Assembly: GCA_963682175.1 (NCBI GenBank)
Contig: OY821786.1
Span: forward strand, 34,837,501-34,901,500
Reading direction: 5' to 3'
Source: Triglochin maritima
Taxonomy: Eukaryota > Streptophyta > Magnoliopsida > Alismatales > Juncaginaceae
Length of the DNA stretch: 64,000 bases
Part shown: piece by piece, positions 12,293 through 20,999 of the stretch
Numbering within the stretch: position 1 is the stretch's first letter
How the letters are laid out: every line of letters starts with the position of its first letter
The notes under the pieces: model-generated
Told to the model about the DNA's origin: nothing
Databases searched by the model: none
What the model saw: only the letters and a program-made list of their open reading frames with translations
Translations under genes and position numbers: made by a program

Positions 12293-13491
12293 TTGTATTT
12301 CAACGGTTGTATATATATCTGTAAGGTGTCAAGCCTCCGGAGCAAATGGTCAAACAACCAATCTCCGATAAACATTAATTCGCTTCCAAGTAGGTGCAAA
12401 ATGTTGTATCAATGTATGGTAAGTAGGGAAGCACAATCCCTAAGTACCTGGGACTTGGAGGGGGATAAAGGGTTGCCTCCCGCTTTGTACGTCACCAAAG
12501 AGGATATCATGCAGTTCATGGCGATGGATTCGTTGTGTATCATGATTATCGACGTGCAAGTGAAGTAAGTGTTTTTTGTATACAATGAAAAGTATTGAAT
12601 AATTTTATCAAAACTGTAATAAATTATAATTTTTATACTTGTAGACATCTTTACGACGCCAGAAGGTCAATATTTCCCGAGGATCAAGTATTTGGATTTA
12701 TCAGTCCATCTACATATATATACGGGAATGATGATAAATCGGGTCAACTTGGGACATTCTTTAAAGAAGAAGACAAAAGATATTATCTGCTCCCTTATCA
12801 TGAGAGGTAAACTTTGTAATTCAAAGTGAAATTTTATTTTGTAATAAGGTTTTAATTATATATATAACAGGGCTCATTGGATGCTTGTCGTTGTATGTCC
12901 CACGACTAATTCGGCATATTGGTTTGATCCGTTGGGGTCGAATAAACCAAGGGACTCAAAAAAGAAACTTCTAAATATGTAAGTTCGTTTAGTCGTGAAA
13001 AAATATTTCTTCGATTTTTATTAGTAATATTGAATGATATTTTAACTTGTGCTACTCAGGGCAATTAAGTTTTACAGAGCTTTAGGTGGTAGTAGAACAA
13101 CCACAAAAGCAGGAATAACATGACATGGAATGAGAGTACGTTCTATCCCATTGTTGTTAATTAAGTTAGGAACAAATATTTAGCGAATTTCTATGTTTGT
13201 AGTACCGGAAGCAGGTTGGAAATACGGAATGCGGTTACTACGTGATGAGATACATGGAGGAAATCCTCAATGTGGTAACTCAAGACGTATGTCTAACCGA
13301 GGTAATGTAGATTGTTATTCAATTGTATATTCAATTGTAGTTTCAATATTTAGTTATTAATATTCAACACACTTGTATTTTTTGATAGGTTTTCCCAAAA
13401 AGTAGTGATCCTTCTCGCAACAGGAGCTCGATGAAACTCGCGATTGATGGACTCGCTATTTCATCAGAAACATGCTGACGAACTAAGAGGT
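12293..13491 (+). pseudogene. ULP1-type (C48) cysteine protease pseudogene inside the CACTA element
   Basis: The exon-like pieces are 12293-12567, 12645-12806, 12871-12978, 13060-13135, 13203-13301 and a last one from about 13388, mostly joined by good GT-AG sites. They read HWMLVVVCPTTNSAYWFDP, then RKQVGNTECGYYVMRYMEEI. This keeps the His, Asp, Gln and Cys of the ULP1 catalytic site in the right order. ULP1 proteases cleave SUMO-like modifiers, and plant CACTA and MULE elements often carry such genes. Breaks: a TGA at 13121-13123 just before HGMR, a frameshift in the last exon near 13413, and a further in-frame TGA in the shifted frame. The 5' start is uncertain. Confidence 0.75.
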
Positions 13492-14427
13492 TCTCCTGCC
13501 AATTGTATTTTTTGTAATTTAGTTAACAAGTGCACTTGTATTACAAACCTACACTTTATGCCTTAATATAATCGTCTTAATTTAGAATGAATTAATTGCA
13601 AGTGTGTTGAATGTCAATTGTGTATGCTTTGTATGTTTGTGCATGTATGATATGTTTGTGTTTGCGCATGTATGTTTGTGCTCGTATGTATATGTGGATG
13701 AAATTTTGAGTATTTGTGAACAAATTTATAGGTGAACGAATTTGGTGCAGTTGTATGTACACGAATACGACGAATAAAAACAATTTCGTCGGATGCTATT
13801 TTTGTGTGTCCAGGTTTAGGAATACACGACGGCTGTTTATATTACCCGACGTGTATTCCTGTAAAGAAAGGGATAGACGTCGGCGGTATGTTGAATCCAA
13901 CGTATATACTTTAAGGATAGACGTCGTATGTTATTCCACCGACGTCTATACCTAAAGAATAGACGTCGTATGTTATTCCACCGACGTCTATCCCTAAAGC
14001 ATAGACGTCAGGTGGTGTAGAGGCCGACGTCTATACGTTAACGAATATACGTCGGCTTTGTTGGCTTTTTGGCCTTAATCTTATGTTTTGATGATTTAAT
14101 CAACCGAATCTTAATTAGAGTAGCACACACTATGCATTGCATATATATTGTATTGTGCTAACCTCTACAGGTGATCAAGACTCAAGAAAGATGGAAATGA
14201 AGTCAAGATATGTAATTAAAGCTATATCGAAGACATGTAATCTTGATTTCTTTTGAGTCTTAGGAACAAAGTGTAATTGAGCATACTTGAGCTAAAATCA
14301 ACTTAATCACACTCTAGGTTCCCTATAGAAGTCACACACGAATTTTCACATTATTTGGACTTCAATAGATCAACCAAACTTAGACCGGAAAAACACAAAA
14401 CCTGAACCCTAACTGTCTGCCCACATT

Positions 14428-14878
14428 CGGTCGACCGCAACATGCCGTTCGGTCGACCGGATGATCAAGTAATCCAATCTGTGTTTTCCTGCCTAGTTTC
14501 GGTCGACCGCACCATATCTTTCGGTCGACCGTTTGAACTTACTGTTCCGACCGTTATTCTTGTCGTATATGCCCAACGGTCGTATTCGTATTAAAACTAT
14601 ATACACCTCCATATACTTAACCAAACGGTCGAACCATGTGCCAAGTTCGGTCGACCGTTTAACCTTGTCAAAAATTCCCTGCTATCGGTCGATACGATTT
14701 CGTTCGACCGATCCAATTTTCCCTCTACTGAAACGCTTATTCGGTCGACCGGTAACCCTGTTCGGTCGACCGTTTTCTTAATAGACTTAAGTGTTCGGTC
14801 GATCTATTCATATTTCAGTCGACCGTATTCTTATCGAACCCAAGCGTTCGGTCGACCGTTCCACGTTTCGGTCGACCG
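14428..14878. repeat. CGGTCGACCG palindrome array, nested solo LTR
   Basis: Perfect copies start at 14428, 14450, 14500, 14522, 14648, 14742, 14763, 14849 and 14869. Half-sites such as TTCGACCG or CAGTCGACCG lie between them. Spacing is irregular (20-126 bp), with a 20-22-bp spacing recurring (14428/14450, 14500/14522, 14742/14763, 14849/14869). Confidence 0.9.
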
Positions 14879-14973
14879 GTTCTGGACAGATTTGCAGCCC
14901 GATTTTCTGCTTTGTGTATCTTGCACAAAACCCAATCAAATCTATCCCCAACGGCTAGAATACCTTAGGAGCT

Positions 14974-14981
14974 TATAAATA
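14974..14981 (+). promoter_or_regulatory. TATA box of the nested solo LTR
   Basis: TATAAATA follows about 95 bp after the last palindrome of the array. Its position makes the array an upstream (U3) feature in this LTR family. Confidence 0.6.
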
Positions 14982-15905
14982 GAGGATCAAGACTTGTTGT
15001 TAACACAACTCTCCAACTCCAATTGTCCCAATACATTAGAGAGAAACCTCAATCCTCAAAGCTCCCAATTCTACACTCCATAAGCCTAAACTTCACACAT
15101 TTGATCATATACTCATCCTACTCAAAGTGTGCTCAATTAGAGAGTGAATCCCACTCAGTTACAAGTGTTGTCAAAAGAAGCAAGGACTTCGGTGAAAACC
15201 CGAAGTGTCTCTCTCGGATTGTGAGAGGAAGAATTCAAGCAAGCGAGGGTTGTTCGCGTTGCTTGTGGTGTAAAGGCGTTCTCTCCCGGCCCGGAACGGG
15301 GAGTGGATAGTGAAGACGTAGGCGGAGCTCGCGGAGTCGAGCGGAGCTTACAAGAGAGGACTAGGACCCGGGTGGGGTGCCGAACCTCTATAAAAACGCC
15401 GAGTCGATTTGTGGTTTGCATTTTCCTACACTTGCTTGTTTTGTTTTTAATTTCCGCTGCGCATATCGATTGCTTAAACAAGTAGGTGATTAGATTAATA
15501 GTGATTAGTGGACCCATAACCCACATGATCCTACAGGCTTCTCAGTCCAGCCGACGTCTATTCTTTAGGTATAGACGTCGGCTATACCATAGCCGACGTC
15601 TATGTATAGACGACGCACACATAGACGTCGGATTGGCGAGTGCTTATATCCGACGTATATAGCCCCGTACATCCGACGTATATTCCATTTTCTGTAGTAG
15701 TGTTTATTGCTCACCCAAGTTGGGGTGGAGTTGTGGTCGGTCGCGGGAGGTCGGAGACCTCGCCGGCGACGAAGAAACGACGTAAAATTCTTGGATGGCG
15801 CAAGGTTGCTGTCGACCAACAGTCGACCGGATTCCTTCGGGCGATCGATCGGTTTAGTGTTTTGCCCGACTTTAACCAACACCGGTTGAACGATGCCTTA
15901 TGTGG

Positions 15906-16376
15906 CGGTCGACCGGTCGTGCGTGTGCTGGTGAGTCGAGGGTTGTCTGGATGTTTTCGGTCGAACGGGATCCTTGGATCGTTCAACCGTTGCTTCGTGT
16001 TTCGCGTGGACCGGACGTTGACCATCCAAACTGTCGACCGTCGTAGACCTTTTGTCCGACCGGAACTTAAGTGAACTTAAGTATATAGTATGTTGTTCGA
16101 CCAATAGTTGTGTCTTGTTCGACCGGTAGATGACCTAGAATGCTAGGATGCCCCTGGTAGATTTCGGTCGACCGGGACCCCTGAGTCGGTCGACCGAATA
16201 GACTTGTTTGATTTTGACCAGACTCCGGATTTTGACCACGTTCGGTCGACCGGTTTTAGATTGATGTTCGACCGTTGGGGATTGAGTTTTGAGCACAGAG
16301 TTCGACCGTTGTAGGCGTTCGGTTTACCGATTCCTTTGCGGAAGCGGTCGACTGGTATACCTTTTCCGGTCGACCG
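15906..16376. repeat. CGGTCGACCG palindrome array, solo gypsy-type LTR
   Basis: Perfect copies start at 15906, 16165, 16187, 16243 and 16367. Many one-mismatch and half copies (GTTCGACCG, CGGTCGACTG) lie in 15805-16400. Confidence 0.85.
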
Positions 16377-16799
16377 TTTGAGCCTAGAACTGAATCCTGG
16401 TCCTAATGAAGTGTCAACTCTGTCCATGGAAACCCGTGTCCTCTCTTGGAGCGTGAGCCGGGAGGTGACGGTGGGTACGTTGCGCGTGCCTGCCCAATGA
16501 CCGTCGTGTGGAAGAGTGTGGACACTTGGGACGTGTCGCCTCTGCATTATAGAGGGTGACGTAGTTTGTATATTGTTCTCTCCTTAGAGTAGCAGCCTGA
16601 GGGATTGCGGATCTCATTGCTTCAGCGGCACGCAACTGTCGTTGGGTGAAGTGACTACCGACCTTGAGGCTACGGAGGCCGCTGCCCTGCTTTTATAGCG
16701 ACGAAGTTGGTGTCTGCACGTGGAGCAAGATGACCCCGCGGACTTCGGTTCGGATTTTTCGATTGTTTGGCCTTTGTGTGCAAGATATGTTCGACTGGC

Positions 16800-17330
16800 C
16801 TTGATAGGCAGTGATTGCACGTGCCCGTGCGACCTGTGTGGCAGCAGGGAGGATCGCGCGTGGCCTGTGTGGTAGCGGCGATGGACTGCCGATGATGATT
16901 TCCGGCAGGTAGCTCGATTGGACACCTATCGAGTGAGATACCGTGCGGTCTGTGTGGCGCCGGTGATGGACCGACCTGAGCGACGACTCCGTTGGTGTGG
17001 TGGTGAACCACGTTGTTTTCAGATCTGATTCTACCTGCGCGGAAGTGCGAACGCCTCCTCACTGATCCCTTGGCTTGTGTAGTCGCGTATGAGGATGTGT
17101 TGCGTACTGTCCGCTAGACCGTATGTGCCTACGGTAGGTCTCTACGGAGACCCTATGTTCGGCCCGTGTGGCGGCGATGATGTGGTGGACCGAGCGGCCT
17201 GTGTAGCGGCGACGTTGTTGTGGACCGTGCGACCTGTGTGGCGACGGCGATTTTGCGGACCGTTGGGCCTGTGTGGCAGCGGTGACGATTGTAGACCGTG
17301 GGGCCTGTGTGGTAGCGGGAACGATTGCAG
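16800..17330 (+). repeat. GC-rich tandem repeat in the solo LTR
   Basis: Imperfect copies of a ~27-35-bp unit containing GCCTGTGTGGCAGCGG followed by a GAC/GATTGTGGACCG-like tail. The same repeat appears inverted at about 30150-30720 and, shorter, at about 36050-36200. Confidence 0.75.
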
Positions 17331-17749
17331 GTCGGATGTCTGGTTTGCCCTTGTGGGAATGTTGTTACTGCTTTGTATTCATGCCATGCTATACTAGTAT
17401 GATAGGGCATATATGTGAGCTTGTCATACGGGGTTTTCTTATGGAAGCTCAGACATTGTTATTATGTTTATTTTCAGGACCATGTTAGGATTCGACGGGT
17501 GGTGACCGAGAGAGATTGCACTTTGGGACTGGATCATGTTGTCTTCCTATTTTAGGTTGTCGTGGTTATATGTATTATGTATTTCGTATTCTGATGTAAT
17601 CACTCTTTTGACAAACTCTTATGTAATATGGTGAACAGATATATTTGAGTATTTTTCGAGTAATGTCCACACTCTTGATTGTTTTATCCTTGTGTTTCCT
17701 TTGATTTTAAAAGTTTAAATTTTTCACTGTTCGGAGATGTTACAAAAAC

Positions 17750-19022
17750 TGAACCAGTATGACACATACATACTTAGGCATCCACACAAAATTCAAGAAG
17801 AAAAAATATTGCATGTACCACATAGGTACTACAACCTAGATAGCATAGCTTATCATCAACACCTAGATATCGAGACTAAAAATTTCGCATTGAGAATACA
17901 AAAGAAAACAAGGAAATTAGAATTTAGATAAACATTCCATACCAAACTGTCGAAACTCAATATGCATGTAAATATAGCAAGGTGATAAACATTGAAATCC
18001 ACAAACAACAAAACTAAGCAACAATGAAGTCCAGAATTTCAACTAGACAATACAAAATAAACACATGCAATAATTAATCCAATTATGTATCAAGGAAAAA
18101 TGATTTTGTCCACATACCATGAACAATAGATCAACTCACATACAAGACAATACTAAAAATGATCCACTCAATTTCCAGCCAAGCAATACAAAGCAAGAGA
18201 AACCTTAACGTATTTAAAGGAAGATATGATACACGAATCAACTCCAAGATTTCAACAAATTTAAAGGAAAAGATGATACACGTATCGACTCCAAGATTTC
18301 AACAAAGTAGTACAAGACAGAATCAAGTCAATCCAAACATATTTTAAGGAAAAGTTCACAATGAACATTACTTAATCACTTTAAAGGTTTCAACAAATCA
18401 AAACAAGGAAATTAGAATAAAGATAAACAATTTCATACCAAATCGCCATATCCTTTTAAACATAGCAATATAATGTGATACATGACATTGAAATCCACAA
18501 ACAACAAAACTAAGCAACAATTGAGTCCAAAATTTCAACTAGACGATACAAAGTAGAAATACACAATAATCAATCCAAACACATATCAAGGAGAAATGAT
18601 TGTGTCCACTCTAAATGCGCAAACGAAACAACAAAGAGCTCATATCATGAACATATCAACCCACATACAAGACAACACTAAAAATGATTCACTCAAATTT
18701 CTCAGCCAAACAATACAAGACAAAAGCAATCAAACATATTTGAAGGAAAAGATCATACACGAACTAACTTCAAGATTTTAACAAAGCAATACAAGTCAGA
18801 AAAACGCCAATCCAAACATATTTTAAGAAAAGATCACAACAAGCATTACTTAATCAATTTCAAGGATTCAACAAAGCAATAGACAGAAACAAAAGTTGTC
18901 GATCCAAGTGCATAAAGAAAGTGACGAACATAGAACACGTGCCTTATCAAGAATAATACATCAATCCAGAACATGATAGAACAAGTATTAAGAACAACAA
19001 CACATAAGCCTCCAAACAAGAC
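17750..19022. repeat. A-rich tandem repeat with a ~500-bp period
   Basis: A block beginning 'ccacaaacaacaaaactaag' at ~17999 is repeated at ~18496 with high similarity over more than 110 bp, giving a period near 497 bp. Shorter internal repeats (caagatttcaacaaa) lie within each unit. No gene is visible. Confidence 0.65.
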
Positions 19023-20874
19023 TGTAATAACCTTAATCTAAACATCTTAATTAACCTAAACTAAACCTAATTAACCCTTAATTAAGCCGTGAACAGTAAA
19101 GAGTGAGGTGGAAGTTTGGATAAGAATTAGATTTTTAGGTTTTGACTATAAATAGGAGGGTAAGGTTTATCTAAAACGTTTTCTTCATCCTTGAGTGATC
19201 AGAGAGTGAGAGAGGCGATTTTGGAGGAGAAGAAGAAAAAGAGAAGGAGAAGAAGTGAATGAGAAGAAGTTGGGTTGAGTTTACCAAAGCTTGGGAGACT
19301 TTCACGAACGTCAAAAAGGTATGCCAAGTCTTCATTATAACTCACATAAGCTTTGTGGGTGTTGGGGATCGACGTTGGTGTCGAATTCCCCGTCGGATTG
19401 CAACCTATTCAGAGGTTGAAGACGACGATCGATCAACCGGTGCCTGTGGGCAGTCGACCGATTCTATTATTATATTGATTTGCACCCGCAAACGGTCGAA
19501 CGATGTCTGCGGACGGTCGACCGTTATGCCAGATTTGTGCGGGAAAAAGGGTTTAATGCTGTTATCGGTCGAACGGATCCACTTCACCGGTCGACCGAAA
19601 CAATGAGAATAGGTCGGTTGGGGATTTTGACTTATTAAACGGTCGAACATCCTTAACCTGGTTCGACCGATCTATTCGATGCTAAGTCGGTTGAGAGCTT
19701 TGACCATCAAAACGGTCGACCACTCTTTAACTTTCGGTCGACCGACTCAGCATTTTAATTAAGCAGTAGAGTGTCTGTGATGTTTCGGTCGAACTGTATC
19801 TCAGTTCCGGTCGACCGAATATTACTTAGGCAAAATGCTGAAATCCCTGTTATCGGTTGAACGGACCCTTGGTTCGACCGGTCGGATATATAAATATTAT
19901 AAATATTGTATAGCGTAGACCATCCAAACGGTCGACCGCTAGATGACTTTTGTTCGACCGATTGGTAGGTAATTCGGTTGGCGTGGTTCGACAGATACAC
20001 TTGTTTGTACAGTACAGAGTACTGTGCGGAAGACTGGTCGACCGGTGTGCTTGTAGCGGTCGACCGATCTGCCGCAGGTTGGTGGATTTATCCACACGCG
20101 AGCCGTCGAGTATAGGTCGACTACCGGCTCTGAGGCGACGGTCGATTACCGGCCTTGAGAGCGAGGGATTTCACCTTCGACGAGGGCGTGAGAGATGATT
20201 GTCGTAAACCTTGGGCTGTTTGCTGGGGTTTGTCGGTAGGCCGGGGATGTTCCGGCAGGGTGCGCGTCTGGCGGCTCTTGGGGGAGCAGCGGCTGTCGTC
20301 TGACCCGAGTTGTGCATTCGGCGGGCTGACTCGCTCCTAGGGTGGCGACGTAGCGCCAAGGTTCCTTTCTGCGGCTCTTGGGGAGCAGTGGTGCCGACTG
20401 AACCTTGTGAGGCAGTGGTGGACTGACTTGACCCTCGTGGTGGCAGGAGTGGTTCAGTACCGCGGAGGCGGAGAGTGATATTATTGTGGACCCGAGGCGG
20501 ATGATCATGTGCATTGCATTGCATTGTCTTTAATTCCATTTTGTATTTTAGGAGGTTTGGTATACGGGGTTCCTGCAGGGAACTCAGGCATGTTTCAATT
20601 GTTTGCATTTCAGGTAGCGAGCAACATTAGAGTCGAGGTGGTGAACGAGGAGGGTGTCCCCGGGATCTGATCCTGTAGTCGTCAGTCTCTTCTTTTTGAG
20701 GTGATTACATATTGTATAGCTTTTGTCGTAATCACAGTCAGTTTGTATATTTGACTTCCACGTGGATCATATTTATATTATATATGTTGGTCTGTTTCCC
20801 GTGACGTGCCCTTGTTGACCGTTGACGGTCTTTTTATATTGTTTAGATTTTCCGCTGTTTTCAGGGACGTTACA
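19023..20874 (+). mobile_element. 5' LTR of a Ty3/gypsy retrotransposon
   Basis: Starts TGTAATAACCTTAATC and ends GGACGTTACA, directly followed by a primer-binding site. A TATA box TATAAATA lies at 19147-19154, only ~125 bp in. Most of the 1,852-bp LTR is therefore downstream of the promoter and probably transcribed. Six perfect CGGTCGACCG palindromes lie at 19514-20066. The LTR is inserted after an AAGAC in the A-rich repeat, as is the solo LTR at 11625. Confidence 0.85.
19514..20066. repeat. CGGTCGACCG palindrome array, gypsy 5' LTR
   Basis: Perfect copies start at 19514, 19588, 19735, 19808, 19929 and 20057, with numerous imperfect copies between 19450 and 20120. All lie downstream of the LTR TATA box. 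Confidence 0.85.
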
Positions 20875-20877
20875 ATT

Positions 20878-20889
20878 TGGTATCAGAGC
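20878..20889 (+). other. Primer-binding site (initiator tRNA-Met)
   Basis: TGGTATCAGAGC starts three bases after the LTR end. This is the standard plant retrotransposon site complementary to the 3' end of initiator tRNA-Met, which primes minus-strand synthesis. Confidence 0.9.
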
Positions 20890-20999
20890 GTTGATTCCGG
20901 CGTACTTGTCCAAAGAAACCACCTTTGAGTTAGGAATTAGGTCTTAGAGGATCATGCATGCATATTTTATATTGATGATTGTCTTGTTTCCTTTGGCAG

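Larger units (their letters stand above)
14059..15535 (+). mobile_element. Solo LTR (TGTTGGC…CCTACA) nested in the CACTA element
   Basis: A 1,477-bp sequence with TG…CA ends and a perfect 5-bp target duplication GGCTT at 14054-14058 and 15536-15540. A TATA box (TATAAATA, 14974-14981) divides a U3-like part from the R-U5-like part. The U3 holds nine perfect CGGTCGACCG palindromes between 14428 and 14878. No internal coding region exists. The ends and sequence differ from the gypsy LTRs here, so it is a separate family, possibly copia; that assignment is a guess. Confidence 0.85.
12054..15702 (+). mobile_element. CACTA DNA transposon, non-autonomous
   Basis: The ends are CACTACTGCAAAATAGG and, inverted, CACTACTACAGAAAATGG, flanked by the 3-bp target duplication TTT (12051-12053 and 15703-15705). 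The subterminal zones (12090-12230, 13840-14056, 15550-15680) are packed with TAGACGTCGG / CCGACGTCTA motifs, as expected for transposase-binding subterminal repeats. It carries a decayed ULP1-type protease gene. I find no TNP2-type transposase, so it would need help to move. A solo LTR (14059-15535) is inserted near its 3' end. The uninterrupted target is seen in the other LTR at about 31801-31830. Confidence 0.9.
11625..17744 (+). mobile_element. Solo long gypsy-type LTR interrupted by a CACTA element
   Basis: Starts TGTGATGACCCTAACC and ends GGAGATGTTACA. Flanks are AAGAC (11620-11624) and AAAAC (17745-17749), a 5-bp duplication with one mismatch. Removing the CACTA insertion (12054-15702) leaves ~2.47 kb, colinear with the inverted LTR at 29734-32286. 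No internal retrotransposon region adjoins it, so it is best read as a solo LTR left by recombination. It contains five perfect CGGTCGACCG palindromes (15906-16376) and a GC-rich tandem repeat (about 16800-17330). Confidence 0.75.

Noticed and set aside
14428..14878. CRISPR-like array of short repeats
   Set aside because: Repeats are only 10 bp, perfectly palindromic, irregularly spaced and located in a plant LTR; there are no spacers of fixed length and no cas genes.
15155..15526. 123-codon minus-strand frame
   Set aside because: Lies wholly in the R-U5 side of a solo LTR and has no recognisable protein features.
16143..17410. Minus- and plus-strand open frames of 80-134 codons
   Set aside because: Same repeat-derived effect in the solo LTR; no domain or splice logic.
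20146..20608. 122- and 145-codon minus-strand frames
   Set aside because: Shadow frames in the transcribed part of the gypsy LTR, antisense to the element.
20979..20999. Upstream ATG for gag
   Set aside because: Adds seven residues unlike gag N-termini; the ATG at 21000 gives MPPKQ, usual for this element type.
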